From: Noviherbaspirillum saxi
GTDB lineage: Bacteria > Pseudomonadota > Gammaproteobacteria > Burkholderiales > Burkholderiaceae_D
DNA: 64,000 nucleotides
NCBI RefSeq assembly: GCF_003591035.1
Contig: NZ_QYUO01000001.1
Location: 2,976,001 to 3,040,000 of the forward strand
Reading direction: 5' to 3'
Shown: piece after piece, positions 39,030-48,072 of the stretch
Layout: each line of letters opens with the position of its first letter
How positions within the stretch are numbered: the first letter of the stretch is position 1
Translations under genes and position numbers: made by a program
Notes under the pieces: model-generated
Database searches by the model: none
What the model was told of the DNA's origin: nothing
The model's input: only the letters and a program-made list of their open reading frames with translations

Positions 39030-39415
39030 CGCAGTTTTTCCTCAACTTACAAAAGGGCGGTCATTGCACCGCCCTTTGTCTTTTTGTGCTTACTGACTAA
39101 TGAAGCGACGTCTTGGTATAGCGCTTGGGCAGAACATGCCTTGCCCACAGGCAAACCAGAAATCGTCTCAAGGCGGCATCCTTCCGAGGAAAGAATGGTA
39201 CGGTCCAATTCCGTTCAGTGAAATCAAATAAACCGACCAGAACCTCTTTCGCTATCAATAAGTCAATCAAAAACCTGGAATAACTGCTCTAGTTCCAATA
39301 GCTGCTTATTTCTTGCGTCGATGTTTTAATTTCTGCGTTGTTGATGTCATCAAACCAAAGGCTCCACAAGAAGAGCCTGCTACCCCACCCGCAGCACAAT
39401 AAACATGGAGACAGC
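39030..39415. other. 386-bp region between gpx and the lipase gene
   Basis: Holds the gpx terminator and then AT-richer DNA that should contain the lipase promoter. I see no gene. A short inverted repeat TGGAA...TTCCA occurs near 39279-39300. Nothing else is noted. Confidence 0.6.
39051..39086 (+). terminator. Intrinsic terminator after the pilT-pilU-gpx group
   Basis: AAAAGGGCGGT pairs with ACCGCCCTTT around CATTGC-type loop, followed by GTCTTTTTG. It lies 22 bp beyond the peroxidase stop. Confidence 0.9.
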
Positions 39416-40774
39416 ATGAAGAGAGCAGCTTCGATATTGCAGCGCGCAGCAAACTTCCTCAAACACGCGACCATCGCCGTATCCGCATTGGCGACCCTGC
39501 CGTCCGCATCGGCGGCAAACAACGATCCCGTAGTCCTGGTACATGGCTTCCTCGGATTCGGACCAAACGAATTGCAGGGAACAGGCATGCTCTACTGGGG
39601 CGGCTTCAACGATGTCGCGGCCCACATGCGCATCTACAACGGTTCTCATCAGGTGATGGCGGCGGCGGTGGGCCCGGTGAGCTCGAACTGGGACCGGGCG
39701 GTGGAACTCTACTACCAGATCAAGGGCGGCTGCGCCGACTATGGCGCGGCCCGCACTGCGAAATACGCGGCCTTCGGCAAAATCCAGAAACCCGCCGGCA
39801 AGTGCTGGGCGGCCGATCCGAATAACAATCCGAACAAGTATCCGCTCGCGCTATACCCGAAGTGGGATGCAAATAATCCGATCCACCTGGTCACGCACAG
39901 CCAGGGCGGCCAAACGGCGCGTACGCTGATCCAATTGCTGGAAAACGGATCGCCAGACGGCAATGAAGGCGACGGCGCGCTCTATACCGGCGGCAAGATC
40001 GGTTGGGTCAAGAGTACGACCACGATCTCGACGCCGCACGACGGTACGACCTTGGCCGATGTCATCGTCGACTATGTACCTCAGGTGTCCGAACTGATAG
40101 GCAGGTTCGTCGAGGTAGCAAACTTGGGCGGCAGTTCCAATCCGGTTTACAACTTCAAACTGGAGCAATACGGTCTGGCGCAAGGTCCGGCGGAGAATTT
40201 TCGCGACTTCCTTGATCGGGTCAAGGGCCATCCTTTCTTTTCGCTTTCCAACAAGGATGCGGCACAATGGGACCTCCGTCCCGACGGGGCACGGGAACTC
40301 AACGCCTGGGTGAAAACCTCGCCCAACGTGTACTACTACTCCATCGCCAACAAGGCGACGGAAACGGGCAGCTTCTGCTGCAATAACACTGACCGCATCA
40401 TTGCGCCTTTCCAGAGCAGCCGCTATCAGTATGCGCGCAACGACATGATCTTCTTCGGAAAACCGACAGCCGGCGAGTGGGTAGTGCCTTCGATATTCAA
40501 GCGCGGCATGGGTTCATACACGCAAAGCGATCCCAGCCGCGTGATCATCGACAGCAAATGGTTCGCCAACGACGGCGTGGTTAATACGATCAGTATGAAG
40601 TCGCCCGCAGGACAACCTGTGCGCAACTATGACGGCAGTTCGGTGCGCGGCACCTGGAACTATCTTGGCCATTACGATCAGTACGACCACATGGACGTCG
40701 TCGGCTGGCTGCTGCCGAGTTGGTCTGTGTATCCGATTTACAACCACATTATGGGCATCCTGTACGACTTGTAA
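39416..40774 (+). CDS. Secreted triacylglycerol lipase, family I.5-like
   Basis: A 452-residue exported alpha/beta hydrolase. Signal peptide about residues 1-33 (LPSASA before ANNDPVVLVHGFLGF). The nucleophile elbow HSQGG has Ser162; Asp386 (FANDGVVNT) and His425 (YDHMDVVGW) complete the triad. HSQGGQTARTLIQLLENGS and TTISTPHDGTTLADV resemble thermoalkalophilic Bacillus/Geobacillus lipases of family I.5, which carry a zinc site. The start at 39416 has GGAG. A small lipase-chaperone-like gene follows 9 bp downstream. The possible membrane-crossing route is Sec export, then outer-membrane secretion by other loci. Confidence 0.93.
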   Translation: MKRAASILQRAANFLKHATIAVSALATLPSASAANNDPVVLVHGFLGFGPNELQGTGMLYWGGFNDVAAHMRIYNGSHQVMAAAVGPVSSNWDRAVELYYQIKGGCADYGAARTAKYAAFGKIQKPAGKCWAADPNNNPNKYPLALYPKWDANNPIHLVTHSQGGQTARTLIQLLENGSPDGNEGDGALYTGGKIGWVKSTTTISTPHDGTTLADVIVDYVPQVSELIGRFVEVANLGGSSNPVYNFKLEQYGLAQGPAENFRDFLDRVKGHPFFSLSNKDAAQWDLRPDGARELNAWVKTSPNVYYYSIANKATETGSFCCNNTDRIIAPFQSSRYQYARNDMIFFGKPTAGEWVVPSIFKRGMGSYTQSDPSRVIIDSKWFANDGVVNTISMKSPAGQPVRNYDGSSVRGTWNYLGHYDQYDHMDVVGWLLPSWSVYPIYNHIMGILYDL

Positions 40775-40783
40775 CGGAACGCA

Positions 40784-41326
40784 ATGACGATGAAAAAGTC
40801 TGTTGTCGCGCTCGGTGCCGCGGCCTTGTTCAGCCTCGCTTTGTTCGTCACGGCGTGGCCAGGGAAGAACGAGGATGCGACACCCAAGCTTGGCGCCGAG
40901 CCTGACATGTTTTCATTCGTAAAGCCGGGTATCGGTCCGGCACCGGATGCGAGCATGCAGGCTGCAGCGGCCCCCGCTGCGCCGCCGTCACCGCAAGCGG
41001 TCAGATCGCCCACCGTCACCGTGGAAGAATTGGTGCAGACCATGCGCACACAAGGTGCGAGCGAAGATGAAATCTACCGGATGCGTGCCGCTGCCTGGTC
41101 CCCGGAAGCGGCTGCCCGTCTCGCCGAAAGGGACCGCGCAGAAGCAACGTGGGACGCGCGCGTCGATGCCTATCGTGTCGAGAGAAACAGATTGATCAAC
41201 GCCGGCGCGATTCAAACGACGTTGCAGCAGTTGCGCAACGCGCGCTTCAGCGCCGAAGAGCAAGTGCAGTTGGCAGCCTATGAATCGTCAGGCGTTCCAC
41301 GGCTAATATCCCTGCCGGCGGACTGA
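40784..41326 (+). CDS. Truncated lipase-specific foldase (Lif/LifO)-like protein
   Basis: A 180-residue membrane-anchored periplasmic protein: one N-terminal helix (VVALGAAALFSLALFVTAW), an Ala/Pro-rich linker (about residues 40-75), then a helical region. The latter part, RAAAWSPEAAARLAERDRAE and VDAYRVERNRLI followed by NARFSAEEQVQLAAYES, resembles the C-terminal domain of lipase foldases (PF03280). Usual Lif proteins have about 340 residues; the first mini-domain with the RxxFDY(F/C)LSAxGE motif is absent. It starts 9 bp after the lipase stop, so it is in operon with the lipase and probably helps it fold. Confidence in the Lif relationship is moderate. Confidence 0.75.
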   Translation: MTMKKSVVALGAAALFSLALFVTAWPGKNEDATPKLGAEPDMFSFVKPGIGPAPDASMQAAAAPAAPPSPQAVRSPTVTVEELVQTMRTQGASEDEIYRMRAAAWSPEAAARLAERDRAEATWDARVDAYRVERNRLINAGAIQTTLQQLRNARFSAEEQVQLAAYESSGVPRLISLPAD

Positions 41327-41376
41327 AGCTAGATCATGTCAAAAGATGGCACGGTATACAACATGCTTCAAGGACC

Positions 41377-42102
41377 TTAAAACACGCCAAACAGCTTCAA
41401 CATCAACGGCAATAACAATGCTGTCAACACGCCCGACAGCCCCATCGCCAAGCCGGAAAACGCTCCCATTTCTTCGCTGACCTGAAACGCACGCGCGGTA
41501 CCAATGCCGTGCGAAGTCACGCCCAAGGCGAAACCGCGAATGCTGGACTCTTGAATTTTCAATAAATTGAAGACCGAGCGTGCGATCGTGGCACCCAAGA
41601 TGCCGGTCAGCATGACCAGCACCGCCGTCAGCGATGGCAAGCCGCCTATTTTTTCCGACACGCCCATCGCAATCGGCATCGTCACCGCCTTGGGCGCCAG
41701 CGACAACACCGTTGCCGGCGACGCGCCCAGTGCCCATGCCACGCCCATCGCCGCAGCAATCGCAGCCGCGCCGCCGACCAATGCGCTGACGATCAGCGCA
41801 AACCAGTTACGCCTGAGCTTTTCCAGTTGCAGATAGAGCGGAATGGCCAACGCCACCGTTGCCGGCCCCAGCAGGAAATGCACGAATTGCGCGCCTTCAA
41901 AATACCTCGGATATTCGGTATCGGTGCCCACCAGCACCGCGACCAGCAGTGCCACCGCGATCGCGACCGGATTGACCAGCGGATTGAATTTCGCCCGCGC
42001 GTACAGTGCATAGGCAAGCTGGTACGCCAGCAAGGTCGCGGTCAGCCACAGCAAGGGTGAAGCGGACAGATAGACCCATACCTTGTTCAAGCCCGGCGTC
42101 AT
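41377..42102 (-). CDS. LrgB/CidB family membrane protein
   Basis: A 241-residue membrane protein with about eight hydrophobic segments. VTMPIAMGVSEKIGGLPSLTA and RGFALGVTSHGIGTARAFQ are LrgB hallmarks. LrgAB/CidAB proteins are proposed to act holin/antiholin-like or as transporters of glycolate, lactate or pyruvate. The start at 42102 overlaps the lrgA stop by 4 bp (ATGA), showing coupling. The nearby glcDEF genes may be relevant, since plant homologue PLGG1 moves glycolate. Confidence 0.93.
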   Translation of the reverse strand: MTPGLNKVWVYLSASPLLWLTATLLAYQLAYALYARAKFNPLVNPVAIAVALLVAVLVGTDTEYPRYFEGAQFVHFLLGPATVALAIPLYLQLEKLRRNWFALIVSALVGGAAAIAAAMGVAWALGASPATVLSLAPKAVTMPIAMGVSEKIGGLPSLTAVLVMLTGILGATIARSVFNLLKIQESSIRGFALGVTSHGIGTARAFQVSEEMGAFSGLAMGLSGVLTALLLPLMLKLFGVF

Positions 42103-42536
42103 TTCTGCAATCCTTTCAACACCAGCGCGGTGACCACCAGCGATACGATTGCGCTGACGAGAAGCGCCGCCAAGATGGGCAGCCATTCCGAAGCGACCCG
42201 CTGCGCGTGCACCATGATGCCAACGCCTGCGGGAATGAACAGCAATGAAAGATGCTTGAGAAATTCGAGCGTAGTGGCAGCCAGTTTGTCGGCCATTGCA
42301 GGTCGCGCGATCAAAAAGCAGAACAGCAGCAGCATGCCAATGACAGGCCCGGGCACCGGCAGCGAAAACGCGTAGGCGAGCGTTTCGCCCACCGTTTGAA
42401 ACAACAAAAGAATGGCAAAGGTATGAATCACGAGGGTCTTGGACGGATGAATAACATTCTTAGGAATGTGTACGGAATAAGTTACCGATTTGGACGCGTC
42501 CGACGGGATGCGCTGCATGGCGCGAGAAGGAGTCAT
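42099..42536 (-). CDS. LrgA/CidA family membrane protein with uncertain N terminus
   Basis: Partner of LrgB with four hydrophobic helices (HTFAILLLFQTVGETLAYAF; PVPGPVIGMLLLFCFLIARP; LSLLFIPAGVGIMVHAQ; AALLVSAIVSLVVTALVL). The conserved protein begins near codon 36, where GTG at 42431 is the only nearby start codon and lacks a good ribosome-binding site. The open frame extends to ATG codons at 42518 and 42536, but most of these extra N-terminal residues are encoded by a 160-bp foldback repeat (42462-42622). The true start is therefore unsettled; the repeat has replaced the natural upstream region. Confidence 0.8.
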   Translation of the reverse strand: MTPSRAMQRIPSDASKSVTYSVHIPKNVIHPSKTLVIHTFAILLLFQTVGETLAYAFSLPVPGPVIGMLLLFCFLIARPAMADKLAATTLEFLKHLSLLFIPAGVGIMVHAQRVASEWLPILAALLVSAIVSLVVTALVLKGLQK

Positions 42537-42622
42537 AGCGAGCTATGGCGACGCCGAGCAACGCTGCAGCGCGCCCGTCAGACGTGAACCAAATCGGGAA
42601 ATTATTTCGTGCACGTTCCTTA
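42462..42622. repeat. 160-bp foldback (long imperfect palindrome), MITE-like
   Basis: The left arm from TAGGAATGTGTACGGAATAA and the right arm ending TTATTTCGTGCACGTTCCTT are inverted copies, with CCGATTTGG/CCAAATCGG, GACGGG/CCCGTC and CGCTGCA/TGCAGCG also pairing further in. The centre is a small hairpin (CATAGCGAGCTATG). The pairing extends nearly the whole length, at about 80 percent. No gene is inside. It covers the start region of lrgA and lies downstream of the minus-strand VOC gene's stop. Confidence 0.7.
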
Positions 42623-42720
42623 GCTTGCCTAACAAAATGCTATTGCGCAATCCTGTCTCGATCCACCACGCTGGTCGGTCGGCTAAAACGCCCCGTGAGC
42701 CGGACGGGAACTAGGGCGTG

Positions 42721-43149
42721 TCATGCTCCGTCTTCGGGTAACAGTTGCGGGTTATATACGACTTCCCAAAGATGCTGATCCGGGTCCTGGAAGTAACCTG
42801 CATAGCCGCCCCAGAATGTCTTACCGGCGGGCTTGACGATGGCAGCCCCAGCGGACTTGGCCTGCGCCATCACGGAATCGACTTCCGCTTCCGATGAAAC
42901 ATTGTGCCCGAGAGTGAACTCCGTCGCGCTGGGTGCTTGAATGGATAGCCCCGAATCATGCGCAATATTTTGACGTGAAAACAGTGCCAGCTTTAGTCCG
43001 GATTGCAGGTCAAAGAACGCTACCGCTCCATGCGCAAACTCCTGGCCGATAATGCCCTGGGTTTTCAATCCAAGGCCATCGCGGTAGAAGTGCAAGGATC
43101 GCTCAAGATCGTCAACACCGATCGTAATGACAGAAATTCTAGGTTTCAT
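42721..43149 (-). CDS. VOC (glyoxalase/bleomycin-resistance fold) family protein
   Basis: A 142-residue protein of the glyoxalase superfamily: MKPRISVITIGVDDLERSLHFYRDGLG (quoted in parts: ISVITIGVDDLERSLHFYRD at about residues 4-23) and the C-terminal GGYAGYFQDPDQHLWEVVYNP. Two paired beta-alpha-beta-beta-beta units are expected. The substrate is unknown. The start at 43149 has GGAGAAA upstream on the minus strand. Downstream of glcF on the same strand with a 40-bp gap, so it may be a last member of the glc transcript. Confidence 0.9.
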   Translation of the reverse strand: MKPRISVITIGVDDLERSLHFYRDGLGLKTQGIIGQEFAHGAVAFFDLQSGLKLALFSRQNIAHDSGLSIQAPSATEFTLGHNVSSEAEVDSVMAQAKSAGAAIVKPAGKTFWGGYAGYFQDPDQHLWEVVYNPQLLPEDGA

Positions 43150-43189
43150 GGCGCTTTCTCCGCTGAGTATATTGCAACGCCATTGTCGC

Positions 43190-44422
43190 TCAGCGCCCGA
43201 CCGCAAGAGCGCTGTCGATCAATTCGATCCAATGACTGACTTGCATGTCGGTGCCGGATTGCAGATGGGTCTGGCAGCCGATATTGGCGGACACGATCAT
43301 GTCCGGCTTGGTGGCTTGCAGGTTTGCCAGTTTGTTATCGCGCAACTGGTAAGCCATTTCCGGCTGCAGCACCGAGTAGGTGCCGGCGGAACCGCAGCAT
43401 AGATGACTATCTGCGCATAGCTGTACATCGACGCCGGCGGTGCGCAGCAATTGCTCGACCTTGCCGCGAATCTGTTGGCCATGCTGCAGGGTACAGGGCG
43501 GATGGAAAGCAACGCGCTTGCCTATCTTTCCATTCAACTTCTGTTGCAGTTCCTCCTCGAACGCCGGCAGGATTTCACTGAGGTCGCGCGTCAGGTCCGA
43601 GATGCGCTTGGCCTTTGCCGCGTATTTGTCATCATGCGCAAGCAGGTGACCATAATCCTTGACGGTCGCACCGCAGCCGGACGCGGTCATCACGATCGCT
43701 TCGGCCCCCGCTTCCACCAGCGGCCACCATGCATCGATGTTGTTGCGCATGTCATTCAAGCCGCCGTCATGATCGTTCAGGTGATAGCGGATCGCGCCGC
43801 AGCAGCCCGCCTTGGGCGCGACCAGCAATTGCACGCCGAACGCATCGAGCACGCGGGCAGTTGCCGCGTTGATATTCGGTGCCATCGCCGGTTGTACGCA
43901 GCCGTCGAGCAGCAGCATCTTGCGTGCATGCTGTGTTGTTGGCCAGACGCCAGCGTTTTGTTTCGCCGGCACCTTGTTGCGCAAGGCTTTCGGCAACAGC
44001 GGACGCACCATCTGCCCTGCCTTCATGGCCGGAGTGAACAACCATTTGCGTGGCAACGCTTCTTTCAAGGCATTGCGCATCAGACGCTGCGACAAGGGAC
44101 GCGGCACTTGGTCCTCGACGATCTTGCGGCCGATGTCGACCAGCCGACCGTACTGCACGCCGGACGGACAGGTGGATTCGCAGTTGCGGCAGGTCAGGCA
44201 ACGGTCCAGGTGGGTTTGCGTCTTTTGTGTTGCCGGTTTGCCTTCCAGCACCTGCTTCATCAGATAAATGCGGCCGCGCGGTCCGTCCAGCTCGTCGCCA
44301 AGCAGTTGATAGGTTGGACAAGTCGCGGTGCAAAATCCGCAATGCACGCACTTGCGCAGGATCGCGTCGGCTTCTTCGCCTTCGCGGGTGTTCTTGATGA
44401 AATCGGCTAGATTGGTCTGCAT
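43190..44422 (-). CDS. glcF: Glycolate oxidase iron-sulfur subunit GlcF
   Basis: A 410-residue iron-sulfur protein that accepts electrons from the GlcD/GlcE flavin subunits. Two ferredoxin-type motifs are visible, CVHCGFCTATCP (about residues 21-32) and CLTCRNCESTCP (about residues 71-82). Two CCG domains follow (AGCCGAIRYHLND; LCCGSAGTYS; ASGCGATVKDYGHLL). Third gene of glcD-glcE-glcF, starting 2 bp after the glcE stop. Confidence 0.97.
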   Translation of the reverse strand: MQTNLADFIKNTREGEEADAILRKCVHCGFCTATCPTYQLLGDELDGPRGRIYLMKQVLEGKPATQKTQTHLDRCLTCRNCESTCPSGVQYGRLVDIGRKIVEDQVPRPLSQRLMRNALKEALPRKWLFTPAMKAGQMVRPLLPKALRNKVPAKQNAGVWPTTQHARKMLLLDGCVQPAMAPNINAATARVLDAFGVQLLVAPKAGCCGAIRYHLNDHDGGLNDMRNNIDAWWPLVEAGAEAIVMTASGCGATVKDYGHLLAHDDKYAAKAKRISDLTRDLSEILPAFEEELQQKLNGKIGKRVAFHPPCTLQHGQQIRGKVEQLLRTAGVDVQLCADSHLCCGSAGTYSVLQPEMAYQLRDNKLANLQATKPDMIVSANIGCQTHLQSGTDMQVSHWIELIDSALAVGR

Positions 44423-44424
44423 GC

Positions 44425-45492
44425 TTAAAACCCGGTGTACATCCGGCCCGGATTGAAAATCCCGGATGGATCGAAGGCGTTCTTGAGATGGCGATGAATC
44501 TTGGCGACAGCAGGCGCAAGCGGATGAAACACGCCTATGCCCTTGTCGCCGCCGCGAAACAGCGTTGCATGGCCACCGGCCTGTTCGGCGGCGGCGCGAA
44601 TGCTATCCGCGTCGATTTCCGTGCGCAGCCAGCGCTGTGCGCCACCCCACTCGACCAGGTGCTCGCCATGCAGTGTCAGCGGCACGGCCGTCGATGGCAG
44701 CGACAGACGCCACAATGCGGTCGGACCTGTGATTGCTGCGAAATAGTCATTGTCCTGGTTACGCAAGCCTTCCCAGAACATGTCGGCCTGCGTCTCTTCC
44801 TCGCCGCCCATCTTTTGCACCGCCGACCGCAGCGCGGCTTCGGCACCGGACAGACGCACGATCAGCACGCCGCCATGCCAGGCGCTGGCTGACAATGGCA
44901 GCGGCTGGCCGCCCCAATTGTTCAGGCGCTCGATCGCCTCGGCCTTGTTCATGTCGAAGCGCAAGGTCGTTTCGGCAAACGGTTTCGGCAATACCTTGAG
45001 CGACACTTCCAGGATCAGCCCCAGCGTGCCGAGCGACCCGGCAAGCAGGCGCGACACGTCATAACCGGCGACGTTCTTCATCACTTGTCCGCCGAAGTGC
45101 AGCACTTCGCCCTTGGCATCCATCAGCACCGCGCCGAGCACGAAATCGCGCACCGCGCCGACCGCTTGCCGGCGCGGACCGGACAAGCCGGCGGCCACGA
45201 TGCCGCCTATCGTCGAGGCGGCGCCATAGCGCGGCGGTTCGAACGCCAGCATCTGGTTATGCTGCGCGAGCGCGGCTTCAATTTCGGACAAGGGCGTGCC
45301 GGCCCGCGCCGTGATGACCAGTTCGGTCGGATCGTAGGCGACGATGCCCGCGTAAGCACGCGTATCGAGGATGTGACCATCAAGCGCCTGGCCGTACCAA
45401 TCCTTGGTGCCGCCGCCGCGTATGCGCAAGGCGGTGCCGGCAGCCGTGGCCGAAGCAATGCTGTCGCGGAATTGCTGCAATACCTGTTCCAT
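44425..45492 (-). CDS. glcE: Glycolate oxidase FAD-binding subunit GlcE
   Basis: A 355-residue FAD-linked subunit. RIRGGGTKDWYG, TELVITARAGTPLSEIEAAL, and GRYG-type PPRYGAASTIGGIVAAGLSG form the FAD-binding PCMH-type fold; NPGRMYTGF closes the chain. The start at 45492 has AGGA 6 bp upstream; the frame is open further upstream because it overlaps glcD in another phase. It lies 8 bp after glcD and 2 bp before glcF. Confidence 0.96.
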   Translation of the reverse strand: MEQVLQQFRDSIASATAAGTALRIRGGGTKDWYGQALDGHILDTRAYAGIVAYDPTELVITARAGTPLSEIEAALAQHNQMLAFEPPRYGAASTIGGIVAAGLSGPRRQAVGAVRDFVLGAVLMDAKGEVLHFGGQVMKNVAGYDVSRLLAGSLGTLGLILEVSLKVLPKPFAETTLRFDMNKAEAIERLNNWGGQPLPLSASAWHGGVLIVRLSGAEAALRSAVQKMGGEEETQADMFWEGLRNQDNDYFAAITGPTALWRLSLPSTAVPLTLHGEHLVEWGGAQRWLRTEIDADSIRAAAEQAGGHATLFRGGDKGIGVFHPLAPAVAKIHRHLKNAFDPSGIFNPGRMYTGF

Positions 45493-45500
45493 GAAATATC

Positions 45501-46988
45501 CTAAAAGCGTTCCAGCTCGGCGAACTTGAGCTGGCCACGCTTGACGTGCATCTTGCCGTATTCGGCGCAACGGTGAAGCGAGGGAATCGCCTTGTCCGGG
45601 TTGAGCAGGAAAGCGGTATCGAACGCGCGCTTGACCGAGAAAAAGGCTTCGCGCTCGGCCGGCGAAAATTGCACGCACATCGAATTGATCTTTTCAATGC
45701 CGACACCGTGTTCGCCGGTGATCGTGCCGCCAACTTCGACGCACAGTTCCAGAATGTCGGCGCCAAAGGCTTCGGCACGCTCGAATTCACCTGGCTGGTT
45801 GGCATCGAACAGGATCAGCGGATGCAGGTTGCCGTCGCCGGCATGGAATACGTTGGCGCAGCGCAGGCCATACTTGCTTTCCATTTCAGTAATGCGCACC
45901 AGCACCTGCGCCAAATGCTTGCGTGGAATCGTGCCATCCATGCAATAGTAATCGGGCGAAATGCGGCCGGCTGCGGGAAACGCATTCTTGCGACCCGACC
46001 AGAACTTGAGGCGCTCCGCCTCGTTCTGCGACACCGCGATCGCGGTCGCGCCGGACGCCTTCAAGACCTCGGTCATGCGCGCGATTTCTTCCTCGACTTC
46101 TTCCGGCATGCCATCCGATTCGCACAACAGGATGGCGGCGGCATCGGTGTCGTAACCGGCCTTGACGAAAGGCTCGACCATGCGCGACGAGGTCTTGTCC
46201 ATCATTTCCAGCCCGGCCGGAATGATGCCGGCGGCAATCACGTTGGCGACCGCGTCGCCGCCTTTGACCACATCGTCGAACGAGGCCATGATCACGCGCG
46301 CCAGTTGCGGCTTCGGCACCAATTTGACCGTGACTTCGGTGACGATGCCCAGCATGCCTTCCGAGCCGATGAAGACCGCCAGCAAATCGAGGCCCGGTGC
46401 ATCGAGCGCGCCGCCGCCGAGTTCGACCACGTCGCCGTCGATGGTGATCATGCGCACGCGCAGCACGTTATGCACGGTCAACCCGTATTTCAGGCAATGC
46501 ACGCCGCCGGAATTTTCCGCGACGTTGCCGCCTATCGTGCACGCGATTTGCGATGACGGGTCCGGCGCGTAATACAGGCCGTGCGGCGCGGACGCTTCGG
46601 AGATCGCCAGATTGCGCACGCCGGGCTGCACGATGGCGGTCCGGGCGTAGGGATCGAGTTTGATGATCTTGTTGAATTTCGCGGTCGAGACCACTACGCC
46701 GTCGGCGATCGGCATGGCCCCGCCCGACAGGCCGGTGCCCGCGCCACGAGGCACGATGGGCACCTGGAGATCGCGGCACGTCTTGAGAATGTCGATCACC
46801 TGCGCCTCGTTCTGCGGCAGCGCCACGACCATCGGCAATTGCCGGTACGCCGACAGGCCGTCGCATTCGTAAGGCCGCGTGTCTTCTTCATTGAACAATA
46901 CGCAACCGGCAGGCAGCAGCTTGTCGAGCGCGGCGACGATTTGGCGCTGGCGTTCCAGGGTAAATCGGGGTTGGGCGGGGGCGTTCAT
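45501..46988 (-). CDS. glcD: Glycolate oxidase catalytic subunit GlcD
   Basis: Flavoprotein subunit (495 residues) that oxidises glycolate, and often D-lactate, to the 2-oxo acid. FAD-binding PCMH domain: VPRGAGTGLSGGAMP (about residues 78-92) and VAENSGGVHCLKYGLT; C-terminal FAD-oxidase domain with HAGDGNLHPLILFD and the GEHGVGIEK motif. First gene of glcDEF; the LysR regulator follows its upstream side on the same strand and could control it. Confidence 0.97.
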   Translation of the reverse strand: MNAPAQPRFTLERQRQIVAALDKLLPAGCVLFNEEDTRPYECDGLSAYRQLPMVVALPQNEAQVIDILKTCRDLQVPIVPRGAGTGLSGGAMPIADGVVVSTAKFNKIIKLDPYARTAIVQPGVRNLAISEASAPHGLYYAPDPSSQIACTIGGNVAENSGGVHCLKYGLTVHNVLRVRMITIDGDVVELGGGALDAPGLDLLAVFIGSEGMLGIVTEVTVKLVPKPQLARVIMASFDDVVKGGDAVANVIAAGIIPAGLEMMDKTSSRMVEPFVKAGYDTDAAAILLCESDGMPEEVEEEIARMTEVLKASGATAIAVSQNEAERLKFWSGRKNAFPAAGRISPDYYCMDGTIPRKHLAQVLVRITEMESKYGLRCANVFHAGDGNLHPLILFDANQPGEFERAEAFGADILELCVEVGGTITGEHGVGIEKINSMCVQFSPAEREAFFSVKRAFDTAFLLNPDKAIPSLHRCAEYGKMHVKRGQLKFAELERF

Positions 46989-47141
46989 GACCGGCTCCAG
47001 AGAGTGATCCGAAAGTGTAGCGAAATATAAGATGGCTGCGTGCCGAATCCTGGCGGCGCGCCCTGAAAGCTTTGCACGCCAGCATGAATAATTTTCACCG
47101 GGCCGAGAGCGCCGCTATGCGAAGGTCCGGCGATCTGGCCT

Positions 47142-48032
47142 TTACAGTTTGCCGAAGGTATCCAGCAACCAGTCGATGAACACATTGACCTCCGGCCGTG
47201 CCCGCACTTGCGGCTCGTAGACGACGTAATAGGCATGCGGCGGCGTTTTCAACTGAATGTCCTTGAACAGGTGAACGACTTCGCCGCGCTCCAGCAAATC
47301 CTGTACGAAGTGCTGGCGCGTAAGCCCTACCCCATGTCCATGCCGCACCGCTTCGAGCAATAGGCCAAGGTCGTCCAGACGCAAGCCGTTCGAGGGTTCC
47401 GGCCAGTCGAGTCCGGCCACCTCGAACCACGGCTGCCAGGGCTCAAGCGCCGAGCGCAGCAGCGTCGCCTGCTTAAGGTCGGCCGGCGTGTCGAGCTTGC
47501 CGATCCGGGCAAGATAGGCGGGACTGGCGACCGCAAAGGTCGGCTCTTCGAATAATTTTTCGGTAACGGTTTCGGTGTATTTACCCGCACCGAAACGCAC
47601 TTCCACATCGCTTTCCGACAGACTGAGATCGTACAGCGGGACCGACAGGAACAGTTCCAGCACGATATCAGGATGCAACGCTGCGAATTCCGACAGGCGC
47701 GGCACCAGCAGGCAGCGGGCGAACGTCGGCGGCACCGTCACCTTGATGCGCGGTTGCGCCGGTGCGGTCCGGTGCGGCAGCGGAAAATCGCTCAGCGTGC
47801 GCAGCGCCGCCTTGACCACATCGAGATAACGCCGCCCGAATTCCGACAGACTGACCGCCCTGCCATCGCGCAGGAACAGGCGCTCGCCGACAAACTCTTC
47901 CAGCAGGCGAATGCGATGCGACAGGGCCGACGGCGTGATGCATAGTTCTTCGGCGGCAAGCGCGAAGGACGCGTGGCGGGCCGCCGCCTCGAAGGCGGAC
48001 AGGGCATGGACTGGAGGAAGGCGTGAGGCCAT
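47142..48032 (-). CDS. LysR family transcriptional regulator (GcvA-like)
   Basis: A 296-residue regulator: helix-turn-helix near residues 18-40 (ASFALAAEELCITPSALSHR) and GRAVSLSEFGRRYL, typical of the GcvA subgroup; the substrate-binding domain runs from about residue 90. The effector is unknown. Start at 48032 (MASRLPPVHALSAFEAAAR). It lies between two FAD-linked hydroxyacid oxidase loci (glcDEF downstream, the 48073 gene upstream) on the same strand, and may regulate one of them. Confidence 0.92.
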   Translation of the reverse strand: MASRLPPVHALSAFEAAARHASFALAAEELCITPSALSHRIRLLEEFVGERLFLRDGRAVSLSEFGRRYLDVVKAALRTLSDFPLPHRTAPAQPRIKVTVPPTFARCLLVPRLSEFAALHPDIVLELFLSVPLYDLSLSESDVEVRFGAGKYTETVTEKLFEEPTFAVASPAYLARIGKLDTPADLKQATLLRSALEPWQPWFEVAGLDWPEPSNGLRLDDLGLLLEAVRHGHGVGLTRQHFVQDLLERGEVVHLFKDIQLKTPPHAYYVVYEPQVRARPEVNVFIDWLLDTFGKL

Positions 48033-48072
48033 GGGCGAACTTAGCGTGTAAAAAAGGGATGGGGCGCCATGT

